64,000 nucleotides of DNA from an uncultured delta proteobacterium (lineage in GTDB: Bacteria > Myxococcota_A > UBA9160 > JAFDET01), in the NCBI GenBank assembly GCA_947259215.1, contig CAMYLJ010000017.1, positions 1 through 64,000 on the forward strand. The letters run 5' to 3'. Below the pieces are notes generated by a model. It was not told the origin of the DNA. It saw only the letters and a program-made list of their open reading frames with translations, and ran no database searches. Position 1 is the stretch's first letter, and every line of letters begins with the position of its first letter. A program made the position numbers and the translations under genes. Below, one piece after another: positions 46,091 through 54,451 of the stretch.

Positions 46091-47391
46091 TGGAACGGGC
46101 CCGCGTCGCGCTCGCACAGGTCCGAGACGCCCTGCGCTTCGCCCGGGCGACCCTGGCCGCCGCGGCGTTCGACCGCTTCCTGTGGCGCCTCGCCTGGCGC
46201 AACGTCTGGCGCAATCCTCGGCGCACGGGGATCGTCGTCACGGCCGTGGCCGTCGGGATCGCCGGCGTGATCCTGTCCATGGCCATCAACTTCGGCATGG
46301 TGCTGCAGATGGTGGAGACGGCGATCTCCACCGAGCTGGGTCACGTGCAGGTCCGCGCCCGCGGCTTCCGGGACGATCCCGGGTTGGGCCTGCGCTTGGA
46401 CGACGGCGGTCGGGCGGGCGCCGCGATCCTGGAGAGTCTGCCCCAGGTGGAGGCCTGGGCGCCCCGGATCCACAGCCAGGGTCTGCTGTCTTCGACGCGG
46501 GCCAGTGCAGGGGTGCGCGTGCTGGCGATCGATCCGCCGCGCGAGTCCGGCATCACGAGCCTCGCCGGCTCGATCACCGAGGGCGCCTACCTCGACGGAG
46601 ACGCACGCCGCATCCTCGTGGGCGAGGCCCTGGCCGAGCGACTCCACGTGGGCGTGGGCGGCAAGCTGGTGCTCTCCGCCAGCGACGCCAACGGCGACCT
46701 GGCGGCGGAGGCCTTCCGCGTGGCGGGCCTCTTCCGCACCGCATCCCTCGAGCTGGATCGCACCACGGTCTACCTGCGGCTGCCGGAGGCGCAGGAGCTG
46801 CTGGCCCTGGGCGACGCGGTCTCGGAGCTGGTGGCGGTGACGGAGCGCCGCGAAGCGATCCCCGCCGTGCGGGAGGCGCTGGCAACCCGGCTCGTCGGCG
46901 ACGTGGAGGTCAGCACCTGGAGGGAGCTGGCGCCGCTGCTGGTCTACATGGTGGATTCCTTCGAGCAGATGGCGTGGATCGTGTACGCGGCGGTCTTCAT
47001 CGCCATGGCGTTCGGCATCGCGAACGTGCTGTTGATGGCCGTGTTCGAGCGCACGCGCGAGATCGGTGTCGTGCGCTCGATCGGCATGTCGGCGCCCCGG
47101 GTGGTGGCGGCAGTGGTGCTGGAATCGCTCTGCCTGACGCTCTTCGGGCTGCTCGTGGGCTTCGCGCTGGCGGTGGGTCTCGTCTTCTCGCTCCGCGATG
47201 GGATCGATCTCACGGCGTTCGCGCGCGGACTGAACGCCCTGGGGGTCGGCACCACGGTGGTCCCGATCGTGCGGGCCCAGGACTTCACCACGCCGACGGT
47301 GGTGGCGACGGTTACGGCGATCCTTTCCAGTCTGTGGCCGGCGCTGCGGGCTGCCCGGGCGCTCCCGGCTCGCGCCCTGCGGCACGTGTAG
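46090..47391 (+). CDS. FtsX/LolE-type ABC transporter permease (second)
   Basis: The 433-residue protein is a paralogue of the previous one. It has LWRLAWRNVWRNPRRTGIVVTAVAVGIAGVILSMAINFGM near its N terminus after a 30-residue extension, and a periplasmic MacB-like core domain. The C-terminal helices start IVYAAVFIAMAFGIANVLLMAVFERTREIGVVRSIGMS and end with a basic tail. Its start overlaps the first permease's stop. Two different FtsX subunits plus one ATPase is the LolCDE arrangement. Confidence 0.9.
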   Translation: MERARVALAQVRDALRFARATLAAAAFDRFLWRLAWRNVWRNPRRTGIVVTAVAVGIAGVILSMAINFGMVLQMVETAISTELGHVQVRARGFRDDPGLGLRLDDGGRAGAAILESLPQVEAWAPRIHSQGLLSSTRASAGVRVLAIDPPRESGITSLAGSITEGAYLDGDARRILVGEALAERLHVGVGGKLVLSASDANGDLAAEAFRVAGLFRTASLELDRTTVYLRLPEAQELLALGDAVSELVAVTERREAIPAVREALATRLVGDVEVSTWRELAPLLVYMVDSFEQMAWIVYAAVFIAMAFGIANVLLMAVFERTREIGVVRSIGMSAPRVVAAVVLESLCLTLFGLLVGFALAVGLVFSLRDGIDLTAFARGLNALGVGTTVVPIVRAQDFTTPTVVATVTAILSSLWPALRAARALPARALRHV

Positions 47392-47399
47392 GAGGAGCG

Positions 47400-48086
47400 A
47401 TGGCCATCCTGGAAGCGCACGCCGTCAGCAAGGTCTACGAGACCCGGGGCGTGGCGACCCGCGCCCTCGATCGCGTGGACCTCACCCTCGAGGAGGGCGA
47501 GTTCACGGTGCTGCACGGGCCGAGCGGCTGCGGCAAGACCACCCTCCTGAACCTGCTGGGTGCCCTGGACGATCCGAGCGAGGGCCGCGTGACCCTCGAC
47601 GGGCGCGACCTGGCCGAGTGCTCGGCCGCGGAGCGCTCCGAGCTGCGCCTCCACAAGCTCGGCTTCGTCTTCCAGGCCTACAACCTGATCCCGGTCTTCA
47701 CCGCGCGCGAGAACGTGGAGTTCGTGATGGAGCTCCAGGGCGTGCCGTCTGCCGAGCGCAAGGCGCGCACCGACGCGATCCTGGCGGAGGTGGGCCTGGC
47801 CGAGCTGGCGGAAAAGCGCCCGCTGGAGATGAGCGGCGGGCAGCAGCAACGGGTGGCCGTGGCGCGGGCGATCGTCGGGCGGCCCGAGCTGGTGCTGGCG
47901 GACGAGCCCACGGCCAACCTGGACTCGGCGACCGCGGGGCAGCTCCTCGACCTGATGGAGGAGCTGAACCGCGAGCACGGCGTGACCTTCCTGTTCTCCA
48001 CCCACGATCCGCTGGTGATCGGGAAGGCGCGCCGCCGCGTGCGGCTGCGGGACGGGCGGGTGGAGTCCGACGGGCCGGGAGCGTGA
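47400..48086 (+). CDS. ABC transporter ATPase, LolD/MacB-type
   Basis: The 228-residue ATPase carries Walker A GPSGCGKTT at residues 40-48, Q-loop FVFQAYNLIPVFTARENVEFV, signature MSGGQQQRVAVARAIVG and Walker B LVLADEPTANLD with switch His in STHDP. The QAYNLIPVFTARENVE stretch is typical of the LolD/MacB subfamily that powers FtsX-type permeases by mechanotransmission. An AGGAGGAG ribosome site precedes the ATG. Confidence 0.93.
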   Translation: MAILEAHAVSKVYETRGVATRALDRVDLTLEEGEFTVLHGPSGCGKTTLLNLLGALDDPSEGRVTLDGRDLAECSAAERSELRLHKLGFVFQAYNLIPVFTARENVEFVMELQGVPSAERKARTDAILAEVGLAELAEKRPLEMSGGQQQRVAVARAIVGRPELVLADEPTANLDSATAGQLLDLMEELNREHGVTFLFSTHDPLVIGKARRRVRLRDGRVESDGPGA

Positions 48087-49480
48087 GGGCGGCGCGCCTG
48101 GCCGCGGGGCTCCTGGCCGTGGGGCTTCCCCTCGCGGCCGCGGGGCGCGCCGGGGCGAAGGAGGTCTGGAGCCGGGGCGAGGCGTCGCTCGAGGTCTCCG
48201 GCTTGATCCGGAGCATCGCCAGGGTCAGCGAGGGCACCGACGCCGGGCGCTTCGAGCGGCGCGCCGCCAGCGATCCGCGCTGCGTCTTCGCCGCGACCTT
48301 TCCCGAGTGCTCGGCCTTCGACCTCGTGGACGACAAGACGCTCTACCAGAGCCTCACGCGCTTCCGGCTGCGCCTCGACGGGCGCGTGAACCGGCACCTC
48401 TCGGCCGTCGTCGCCTACGACCACGAGCTCCTCTTCGGCACCCTCGACACCCTGGGCGTGACCCTCGCGGAGGAGTTCCGCGTCGACTCGCTCTTCGACC
48501 TGGACTGGCAGGTGCGGGCCTTCGGGATGCCCACGGAGCACCGGAGCTGGCGGCATGGGCTCTACCGGGCCTACGCACAGCTGGAGCTCGGCGGATTCGA
48601 GGCGCGCGCGGGTCGCCAGCGGATTCCCTGGGGCGTCGGGCGCCTGTGGAACCCGACCGATCGCTTCAACGCCCTTCCTCCCCTGGACATCGAGCAGGCC
48701 CAGATTCCCGGGGTGGACGCCCTGGACGTGCGCTGGAACTTCGACGGCTTCACCTTCCTCGAGGCGGTCTACCAGCCCAACGGGAACAGCGCCGACGCGG
48801 CCTACGGCGCGCGCTTCCACGGCAGCCTGGGCGAGGCGGACTACTCGCTCCTCGGCGGGCGCTGGGAGGAGGCCTGGGCCGTGGGCGGCGACCTGGCCGC
48901 CAACGTCCGCGACGCCGCCTTCCGCATGGAGGTGATCTGGACCCGCCCCAGCCGCGACGTCTTCCCGATCGGGGCCGTGCGCCCGGAGCGGCTCGACAAC
49001 TTCTGGCAGGTGGTGGCGTCGCTCGACTACAGCGTGCCGGTGGGGAGGGGGATCTACCTGCTGCTGGAGCACCTGTACAACGAGAACGACCTCGGCTTCG
49101 GCGAGGGCAAGGCCGGCAGCCTGCTGCCCTTCTTCGAGTCGACCTTCGTGCCCCTGGTCGGCTCCGGCCTGCGACCGGAGCAGGGGCCCTTCGCCACGGC
49201 CGGGAGCGTGAACCGCTTCGGCGGCAGTCGCGTCATCACCAGCGCCCGCAACCAGACCGGCTTCCAGGCGGGCTACGAGCTGACGCCGAGCCTGCGTGCC
49301 GACCTGCTCGTGATCTACGACTGGGACGGCCACAGCGCCGTCTTCGCCCCGATCCTGGTGTACTCGCCCCTGGGCTCGCTTGAGATCACCCTCGGCGCCC
49401 AGCTCTTCGCCGGCAAGCGCCGCTCCCAGTACGGGTCCCAGCCGGACCTCGGCTACGCGATCGTGGAGTGGTTCTTCTAG
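48083..49480 (+). CDS. Predicted outer-membrane beta-barrel protein
   Basis: The 465-residue product starts at GTG with a signal peptide (cleavage near AGA-KE, residue 25). It is rich in alternating aromatic/hydrophobic strands, such as LTRFRLRLDGRVNRHLSAVVAYDHELL and GIYLLLEHLYNENDLGFG. It ends DLGYAIVEWFF with terminal Phe, a classic barrel-assembly signal. RIPWGVGRLWNPTDRFNALPP resembles DUF1302-like porins found with lipid exporters. As the last gene of the LolA/ABC operon, it is the plausible outer-membrane partner. No confident family name can be given. Confidence 0.78.
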   Translation: MRAARLAAGLLAVGLPLAAAGRAGAKEVWSRGEASLEVSGLIRSIARVSEGTDAGRFERRAASDPRCVFAATFPECSAFDLVDDKTLYQSLTRFRLRLDGRVNRHLSAVVAYDHELLFGTLDTLGVTLAEEFRVDSLFDLDWQVRAFGMPTEHRSWRHGLYRAYAQLELGGFEARAGRQRIPWGVGRLWNPTDRFNALPPLDIEQAQIPGVDALDVRWNFDGFTFLEAVYQPNGNSADAAYGARFHGSLGEADYSLLGGRWEEAWAVGGDLAANVRDAAFRMEVIWTRPSRDVFPIGAVRPERLDNFWQVVASLDYSVPVGRGIYLLLEHLYNENDLGFGEGKAGSLLPFFESTFVPLVGSGLRPEQGPFATAGSVNRFGGSRVITSARNQTGFQAGYELTPSLRADLLVIYDWDGHSAVFAPILVYSPLGSLEITLGAQLFAGKRRSQYGSQPDLGYAIVEWFF

Positions 49481-49533
49481 GCCGCGCGCCGGGAGTGCTA
49501 GCTTCGCGAAACCCACCGATCCGGAGGTTCCCC

Positions 49534-50241
49534 ATGTACCGCCCCCTCGACGTCGCCAGCTCGGTCGCCGCCACCCTGGTCCGCGCGCTCTCCGGGATCC
49601 AGGTGCAATCGGGCTCGCTCGGCGCCCGCCCGGAGCAGCCCCTGGAGCTGTACGAGTTCGAGGGCTGCCCCTTCTGCCGCAAGGTGCGCGAGGCCCTCAC
49701 CAACCTGGACCTGGACGCGGTGATCTACCCGTGTCCGAAGAACGGCCCGCGCTATCGCGAGGAGCTGATCCGGCGCGGTGGCAAGCCGCAGTTTCCGTAC
49801 CTCGTCGATCCGAACACCGGCACCGAGATGTACGAATCCGACGACATCGTGCAGTACCTCTATGACCACTACGGAGACGGGCGTGTGCCCCTCGCCCTGC
49901 GAGCGGGCCCGCTGACCCTGCTGACAGTGGCGCTGCCCGGCGTGCTGCGCCCGGGACTGGGAACCCACTACCGGCCGGCCCGCGCTCCGGAGAAGCCCCT
50001 GGAGCTCTGGAGCTTCGAGGGCTCGCCCTTCTGCCGCATCGTGCGCGAGACACTGTGCTCGCTCGAGCTCCCCTACCGGCTGCACAACGTCGGCAAGGGG
50101 AGCCCGGGCCGCGACGCCTTCGTCAAGCGCTCGGGCAAGATGATGGTCCCGTTCCTCTCGGATCCGAACACGGGGACGGAGCTCTTCGAGTCCGCGGACA
50201 TCAAGGCCTACCTCGAGCAGACCTACGCCCTGCCGGAGTGA
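49534..50241 (+). CDS. Tandem glutathione S-transferase N-terminal (thioredoxin-fold) protein
   Basis: The 235-residue product has two GST_N/glutaredoxin-like domains in tandem. The first (about residues 35-115) has the redox motif CPFC in YEFEGCPFCRKVREALTNL and ends NTGTEMYESDDIVQYLYDHYG. The second (about 150-233) has FEGSPFCRIVRETLCSLELPY, where the first Cys is Ser, and ends NTGTELFESADIKAYLEQTY. No GST_C domain is present. ATG at 49534 follows CCGGAGG; a longer upstream frame overlaps the barrel gene. The function is unknown; a glutathione-linked redox role is inferred. Confidence 0.82.
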   Translation: MYRPLDVASSVAATLVRALSGIQVQSGSLGARPEQPLELYEFEGCPFCRKVREALTNLDLDAVIYPCPKNGPRYREELIRRGGKPQFPYLVDPNTGTEMYESDDIVQYLYDHYGDGRVPLALRAGPLTLLTVALPGVLRPGLGTHYRPARAPEKPLELWSFEGSPFCRIVRETLCSLELPYRLHNVGKGSPGRDAFVKRSGKMMVPFLSDPNTGTELFESADIKAYLEQTYALPE

Positions 50242-50621
50242 GGCCCGAGGGAACGGGCGTTCCGCGGTAGTGGAACGGGACTCGAGCCCGGACGAGGAGG
50301 ACGAAACCCGCCGTCCGCGAGTTCTGGACCACGGACCGCGACTTCGGCCGCTTTCCGAGCCCCGCCATCTCGAATCCGCCACCCGGTAGCGCTTTGGCCG
50401 CGAAGGCGGCGGGGCGCCGCAACTCCGGTGCCCGCGATCGAGTCGCCCTGCTCGCCGGGCTCCCGACCGTTCCGGACCGGGGCGCGGGACGGAACGACCT
50501 TGCCTCGAAAGAGGAAATCCCTTTCCCACCCGCGTCGAGAGCGAGCTGTTCCCTGGGGGCCATCTCAGAAAAAGCTCATTAAATTCAGCCGGTTGCGAAA
50601 TCTCAACGCAAACGCCCGGAT
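50242..50621. other. Gene-free interval between GST_N and PEP-CTERM genes
   Basis: No frame here has a ribosome site and recognisable protein. From about 50565 the DNA becomes unusually A/T-rich for this genome (CAGAAAAAGCTCATTAAATTC), just upstream of the sigma54-type site. This is consistent with an upstream activator or bending-protein region. I see no repeat or terminator in it. Confidence 0.4.
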
Positions 50622-50637
50622 GGGCATGTGGCTTGCT
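50622..50637 (+). promoter_or_regulatory. Sigma54 (RpoN) -24/-12 promoter of the PEP-CTERM gene
   Basis: GGGCATG-TGGC-TTGCT matches the RpoN consensus TGGCAyG-N4-TTGCw at every position except the first. The GG at 50623-50624 and GC at 50635-50636 are correctly spaced by ten bases. Transcription would begin near 50648, 56 bases before the ATG at 50704. In bacteria with PEP-CTERM/exosortase systems, PEP-CTERM genes are frequently RpoN-dependent through the PrsK/PrsR two-component pair. Confidence 0.7.
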
Positions 50638-50703
50638 AAGAGAGTGTGCGTCAGGTGGAGCTTTTGCTGTTAGCTGGCGCCGATGCCGGCGGAGGAGCGT
50701 GCG

Positions 50704-51363
50704 ATGCAGAGTCGAGTGTTTTCCGGTTTGTTGACCGCTGCCGTTGGGGTGGCCGCACTGATGTTGGTGTCCAGCGCCCAGGCCGTGAGCATTCCGCTCG
50801 TGGTCGAGTTCGACGACGGCACCCTGGACGACTACGGAACCGTCGACGTGGTCGAGGATGGCCTGGGCGATCTCGATTTCACCATCACGCTGAACACGGC
50901 CGCCGGGTTGCTCGGGGCGAACGCGGATCTGCGCGAGTTCTACTTCAACCTGGTCGGAGCCTTCACGGGTCTCAGCATCTTCGACGACAATGCCCCCGAC
51001 ACGCCGTACACTCTGCTGGGTCCCAATCCCCCGATCGCCGGCGGCGCGGGATCCGCCTTCGATTGGGGCGTGTCCTTCGACAACGGCTCCAGCTCAAACG
51101 GAAACGGCATCCTCCAGTTTGCCACGTTCACGCTGAGCGCCGATCAGGCCCTCGTGCTGACGGACCTGAACGAGTTCTCGAATTGCAGCACCACATGCCA
51201 GGACGTCCTGGTCGCGGCCCACATCCAGGGCACGCAGCCCTTCGGATCCGAGACCGTGGGCGGAGGTCCGCCCGGCTTCGTGCTCCCCGAGCCGGGCACG
51301 GCCCTGCTCCTGGGGCTGGGGATCGCGGGCCTCGTGGCGAGCAGTCGCCGCCGCAGGGAATGA
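50704..51363 (+). CDS. PEP-CTERM sorting-domain protein
   Basis: The 219-residue product has a signal peptide (cleavage after AQA, residue 27) and an acidic Asp/Gly/Asn-rich body with one Cys pair (CSTTC). The C-terminal sorting tag is LPEP followed by a hydrophobic helix GTALLLGLGIAGLVA and SSRRRRE. The tag is recognised by exosortase, so the protein is exported and processed at the envelope, probably as a surface or matrix protein. No exosortase is in the window. ATG at 50704 follows GGAGGAG; an upstream ATG at 50683 is less well placed. A terminator follows. Confidence 0.92.
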   Translation: MQSRVFSGLLTAAVGVAALMLVSSAQAVSIPLVVEFDDGTLDDYGTVDVVEDGLGDLDFTITLNTAAGLLGANADLREFYFNLVGAFTGLSIFDDNAPDTPYTLLGPNPPIAGGAGSAFDWGVSFDNGSSSNGNGILQFATFTLSADQALVLTDLNEFSNCSTTCQDVLVAAHIQGTQPFGSETVGGGPPGFVLPEPGTALLLGLGIAGLVASSRRRRE

Positions 51364-51400
51364 GTTCGAGCGGCTGAATCCGCGCGCCAGCGCATCGGAA

Positions 51401-51432
51401 CGCCCCGGCCCCAGGCCGGGGCGTTTTCTTTT
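51401..51432 (+). terminator. Rho-independent terminator after the PEP-CTERM gene
   Basis: A perfect 10-bp stem, CGCCCCGGCC (51401-51410) with GGCCGGGGCG (51414-51423), has loop CCA and is followed by TTTTCTTTT. It ends the monocistronic PEP-CTERM transcript. Confidence 0.92.
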
Positions 51433-51610
51433 CTGGCTTCGACCGGCCACCCCTCCTCGCTGCTCCCCCGCTGCCGTCCGGCCCCTTGGTGGTCCCGGTC
51501 ACGGAATCCCACGCGGCTGCGGTCGATAAAGCCCTCGAGACATCGCGGTGTTCCGAGACACCGGAGCCCTCCCGGGGGGGATGGGAAGGGCCTTGCGTCG
51601 AGGCGAGAGC

Positions 51611-52612
51611 ATGAATCGGGCTGACCATCGATCACAGACGCCGGGCGCGCCTTGCGGGCGCCTCGCGAGGATTCTCGGGCCGTCGCTCGCGATCGCGCTG
51701 CTGGGGGCGGCGCTTCTCGCTGCACCCGCCCAGGGCCGAACCACGTGTCCGCTGCCCAGCAACGAGGAGCTGCAGGTCCTCGCTCTGATCAATCAGCAGC
51801 GCGTCGCGAACAACCTCGCCGCGGTGGCGCTCGATGGGCGCCTCATGGAGTCCGCGGTACGTCACAGCGAGGACATGCGGGACGGCTGCTTCCTGAGTCA
51901 CACGGGATCGGACGGCTCCAGCAAGAACCAGCGGATGCTCGACGCCGGCTACCCCGATCCGGGCCAGGAGGCCGTGGGAGCCGGCCAGATCAGCCCGAGC
52001 CAGATCGTGAGCGCGTGGATGGCCTCTACGGCCCATCGGGGCATCCTGCTCAACGCCAATGCCCGACACGTCGGCATCGGCCATGCGATCGGCCCCGATC
52101 TCTGCGTCCTCCACCCCTATGGGGTCGCCGTGATGCCTCAATTCTGGACGGCGGACTTCGGCAAGGACGCCGGGGCCGCCGCGGCCCCCGGGGCCTGCGG
52201 TGGCGGCTCCCCCGAGTGCGATGACGGCATCGACAACGACGGCGACGGCTACTTCGACTTCGGCGACGACGTGGGCTGCGACGATGTCTCGGATGCCTCG
52301 GAGACCGCCGCGGACCTCGCCTGCGACGACGGGATCGACAACGACGGCGACGGCCTCATGGATGCGCAGGACCCCGCCTGCCTGCATCCCCTCCTCTTCA
52401 TGGAGGATCCGCCCTGTAGTGACGGCATCGACAACGACGGCGACGGCCTGATCGACCATCCGGCAGATCCGGAATGCCTCGACCCGAGCCAGTACGCCGA
52501 GGAGAAGGCAGTCTGCGGCTTGGGATTCGAGCTCGCCTTCCTGCTCCCGCCCCTGATGGCGCTGCGCGCACGACGGCGTCGGATGCGCGGCGCAGGGCGG
52601 ACCACGCTCTAG
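51611..52612 (+). CDS. CAP-domain protein with DGIDNDGDG repeats and Cys/Arg C-terminal anchor
   Basis: The 333-residue product has a signal peptide (to about residue 42) and a CAP/SCP domain (about 50-185; LALINQQRVANNLAAVALDGRLMESAVRHSEDM, SAWMASTAHRGILLNANARHVGIG). Three Asp-rich repeats with the core CDDGIDNDGDG are probably calcium-binding. The C-terminal tail has Cys302 in AVCGLGFELAFLLPPLMAL, then Arg-rich RARRRRMRG. The tail looks like a Cys-containing membrane-anchor/sorting signal of the MYXO-CTERM kind. ATG at 51611 is chosen because the signal peptide follows; an in-frame ATG at 51548 is the alternative. Confidence 0.88.
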   Translation: MNRADHRSQTPGAPCGRLARILGPSLAIALLGAALLAAPAQGRTTCPLPSNEELQVLALINQQRVANNLAAVALDGRLMESAVRHSEDMRDGCFLSHTGSDGSSKNQRMLDAGYPDPGQEAVGAGQISPSQIVSAWMASTAHRGILLNANARHVGIGHAIGPDLCVLHPYGVAVMPQFWTADFGKDAGAAAAPGACGGGSPECDDGIDNDGDGYFDFGDDVGCDDVSDASETAADLACDDGIDNDGDGLMDAQDPACLHPLLFMEDPPCSDGIDNDGDGLIDHPADPECLDPSQYAEEKAVCGLGFELAFLLPPLMALRARRRRMRGAGRTTL

Positions 52613-52851
52613 CCGGGCGGGCATCGACCCCGGTCCCGCGCACCCGAGGATGGGGTCGATCAGGGCCGGAAGCGGCTCACGCTCTGGCGCGACGCCTCGG
52701 CGTCTGACCTCCGGAGACACCGCTGGGCGCAGCGCTTCTCGCCACGACCACCCTTCCGGCTCTCCCGGTGGTATGGGGGATGGGACGTGGCCGAGGGACT
52801 CGGGGTGGCGTGCTCCTGGCGCTCGCGCGCTGCCGGCGCGCGACCTGGCCC

Positions 52852-54204
52852 TCAGGCCAGCCGGTCCAGCAGGAGCGTTCCGAGCCCGAGGAAGCAGAAC
52901 AGCCCGAAGGCGTCGGTGATCGTCACGACGATGGCGCCCGAGCCGAGCGCCGGATCCTGGCGCAGCGCCTTCAGCAGCACGGGCACCGCGGCGCCCAGCA
53001 GGCCCGCCACCGTCAGGGTCACTACCATGGCTGCCGTCAGGGTGAACCCGAGGTAGGGGTTCCCCTGCCACATCCATGCGATCCCTCCCGCGGCCGCGCC
53101 GACCACCAATCCGATCACGAGGCCCACCAGCAGCTCCTTCCCGACGGCGCGCAGGCCGCTCGAGAACTCGATCTCGCCCAGCGCCATGGCGCGCGTCACC
53201 ACGGTGAGGGACTGGACGCCGCCGTTTCCGCCCATGCCGTTGATCACGGGCATGAAGACGGCGAGGGTGACGATCTTGTCGAGGGTCTGCTCGAAGAGGC
53301 CGACGACCCAGGCCGAGATGAACACGGCGCCCAGGTTCAGGAACTGCCACGGCAGGCGCTTGCGGATCGACTGGCTCGGCGGCGTGAAGACGCGGTCCTC
53401 TTCGTCGAGGCCCGCCAGGTGGTAGATGTCCTCGGTGGCCTCCTCGGTGATCACCTCGATCACGTCGTCGACGGTGATCACGCCGAGCAGGCGGCGCTCC
53501 AGATCCGTGACGGGGATGGCCAGCAGGTTGTAGCGGGCCACCAGCTGAGCCACCTCCTCCTGGTCGGTGTCCACGCTGGCGGAGACCGGCTCGCGGATCA
53601 TGATCTCGCCCACCGGGCGATCGGGGCGCGACGCCACCAGGCGTCGGATCGGCACCACGCCCTCGAGCCGGCCCTCGGTGTCCACCACGTAGAGGTAGAG
53701 GACGGCGTCGGTGTCCTCGCCGAAGGCGCGGATCTTCTCGATGGCCTCCTGGGCGGTGAGCTTCTCGTCCACCGCCAGGATGTTCGTGGTCATCACCCGG
53801 CCGGCGGAGCCCTCGGCGTAGAGCTCGTGCTTGCGCAGCTCCGCCTGCTTCTCGGCGGGGAGCAGGGCCAGGATCGGATCGTGGCGCTCCTCGGGAACCC
53901 GCTCGAAGAGCTCGAGCATGTCGTCGATCTCGAGGCGCCCGCAGACCGCGGCCAGGCGCGCGTCGTCCACGGCCTCGAAGATCGTCGGCAGCATCTCCGG
54001 CGGCAGCTCGCGCAGGGTCTGCGCGGCCCGGCGCTGCCGGAAGAGCAGGTCGACGACGGTGCGGATCTCCTCGGGCGTGAGATCGGCGAAGAGCGGGGCG
54101 AGGTCGGCCGGGTGCACCCGGGCCAGCAGCCGCTCGGCGCGGGAGTGCACGCCGCTGGCCAGCAGCCGACGCAGAATCCGGGTAGTGACTTCGGTGGGTG
54201 CCAC
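52852..54204 (-). CDS. mgtE: Magnesium transporter MgtE
   Basis: MgtE is a gated Mg2+ channel. The 450-residue protein has the N-terminal superhelical domain (PADLAPLFADLTPEEIRTVVDLL and LPPEMLPTIFEAVDD) and two CBS domains (around VMTTNILAVDEKLTAQEAIEKIR and GEIMIREPVSASVDTDQEEVAQLV). Five membrane helices include VFMPVINGMGGNGGVQSLTVVTRAMALGEI, the ion-pore region. It starts at GTG (54204) on the minus strand and is divergent from the GH38 gene. Confidence 0.95.
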   Translation of the reverse strand: MAPTEVTTRILRRLLASGVHSRAERLLARVHPADLAPLFADLTPEEIRTVVDLLFRQRRAAQTLRELPPEMLPTIFEAVDDARLAAVCGRLEIDDMLELFERVPEERHDPILALLPAEKQAELRKHELYAEGSAGRVMTTNILAVDEKLTAQEAIEKIRAFGEDTDAVLYLYVVDTEGRLEGVVPIRRLVASRPDRPVGEIMIREPVSASVDTDQEEVAQLVARYNLLAIPVTDLERRLLGVITVDDVIEVITEEATEDIYHLAGLDEEDRVFTPPSQSIRKRLPWQFLNLGAVFISAWVVGLFEQTLDKIVTLAVFMPVINGMGGNGGVQSLTVVTRAMALGEIEFSSGLRAVGKELLVGLVIGLVVGAAAGGIAWMWQGNPYLGFTLTAAMVVTLTVAGLLGAAVPVLLKALRQDPALGSGAIVVTITDAFGLFCFLGLGTLLLDRLA

Positions 54205-54451
54205 TCCGAAAGCCCCGCGCGCATCCGCAGGACCTCCGGCGAGGCAGGTCTAGACGGACACGCCAGTCGGACCGGACCGGGCCCCCAGTGCGGCTCGGGG
54301 CGCAGATCCGGTGGTTGTAGGTTGCGGCTCCGGCCGCTGGTCGCTCTCGTTCTGCTCCATCTCGACTCGGTACACGGGATACCGCAGTTTCGGCCGATCC
54401 GCGAGCGGGCCTGAGTGCCTCCGGGCACCGGTCTGGGTAGCATTCCGCCCC

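Noticed and set aside
52215-52455. Repeated GACGGCATCGACAACGACGG units as a possible DNA repeat array
   Set aside because: They encode the DGIDNDGDG protein repeats of the CAP-domain gene; spacing varies with the protein sequence.
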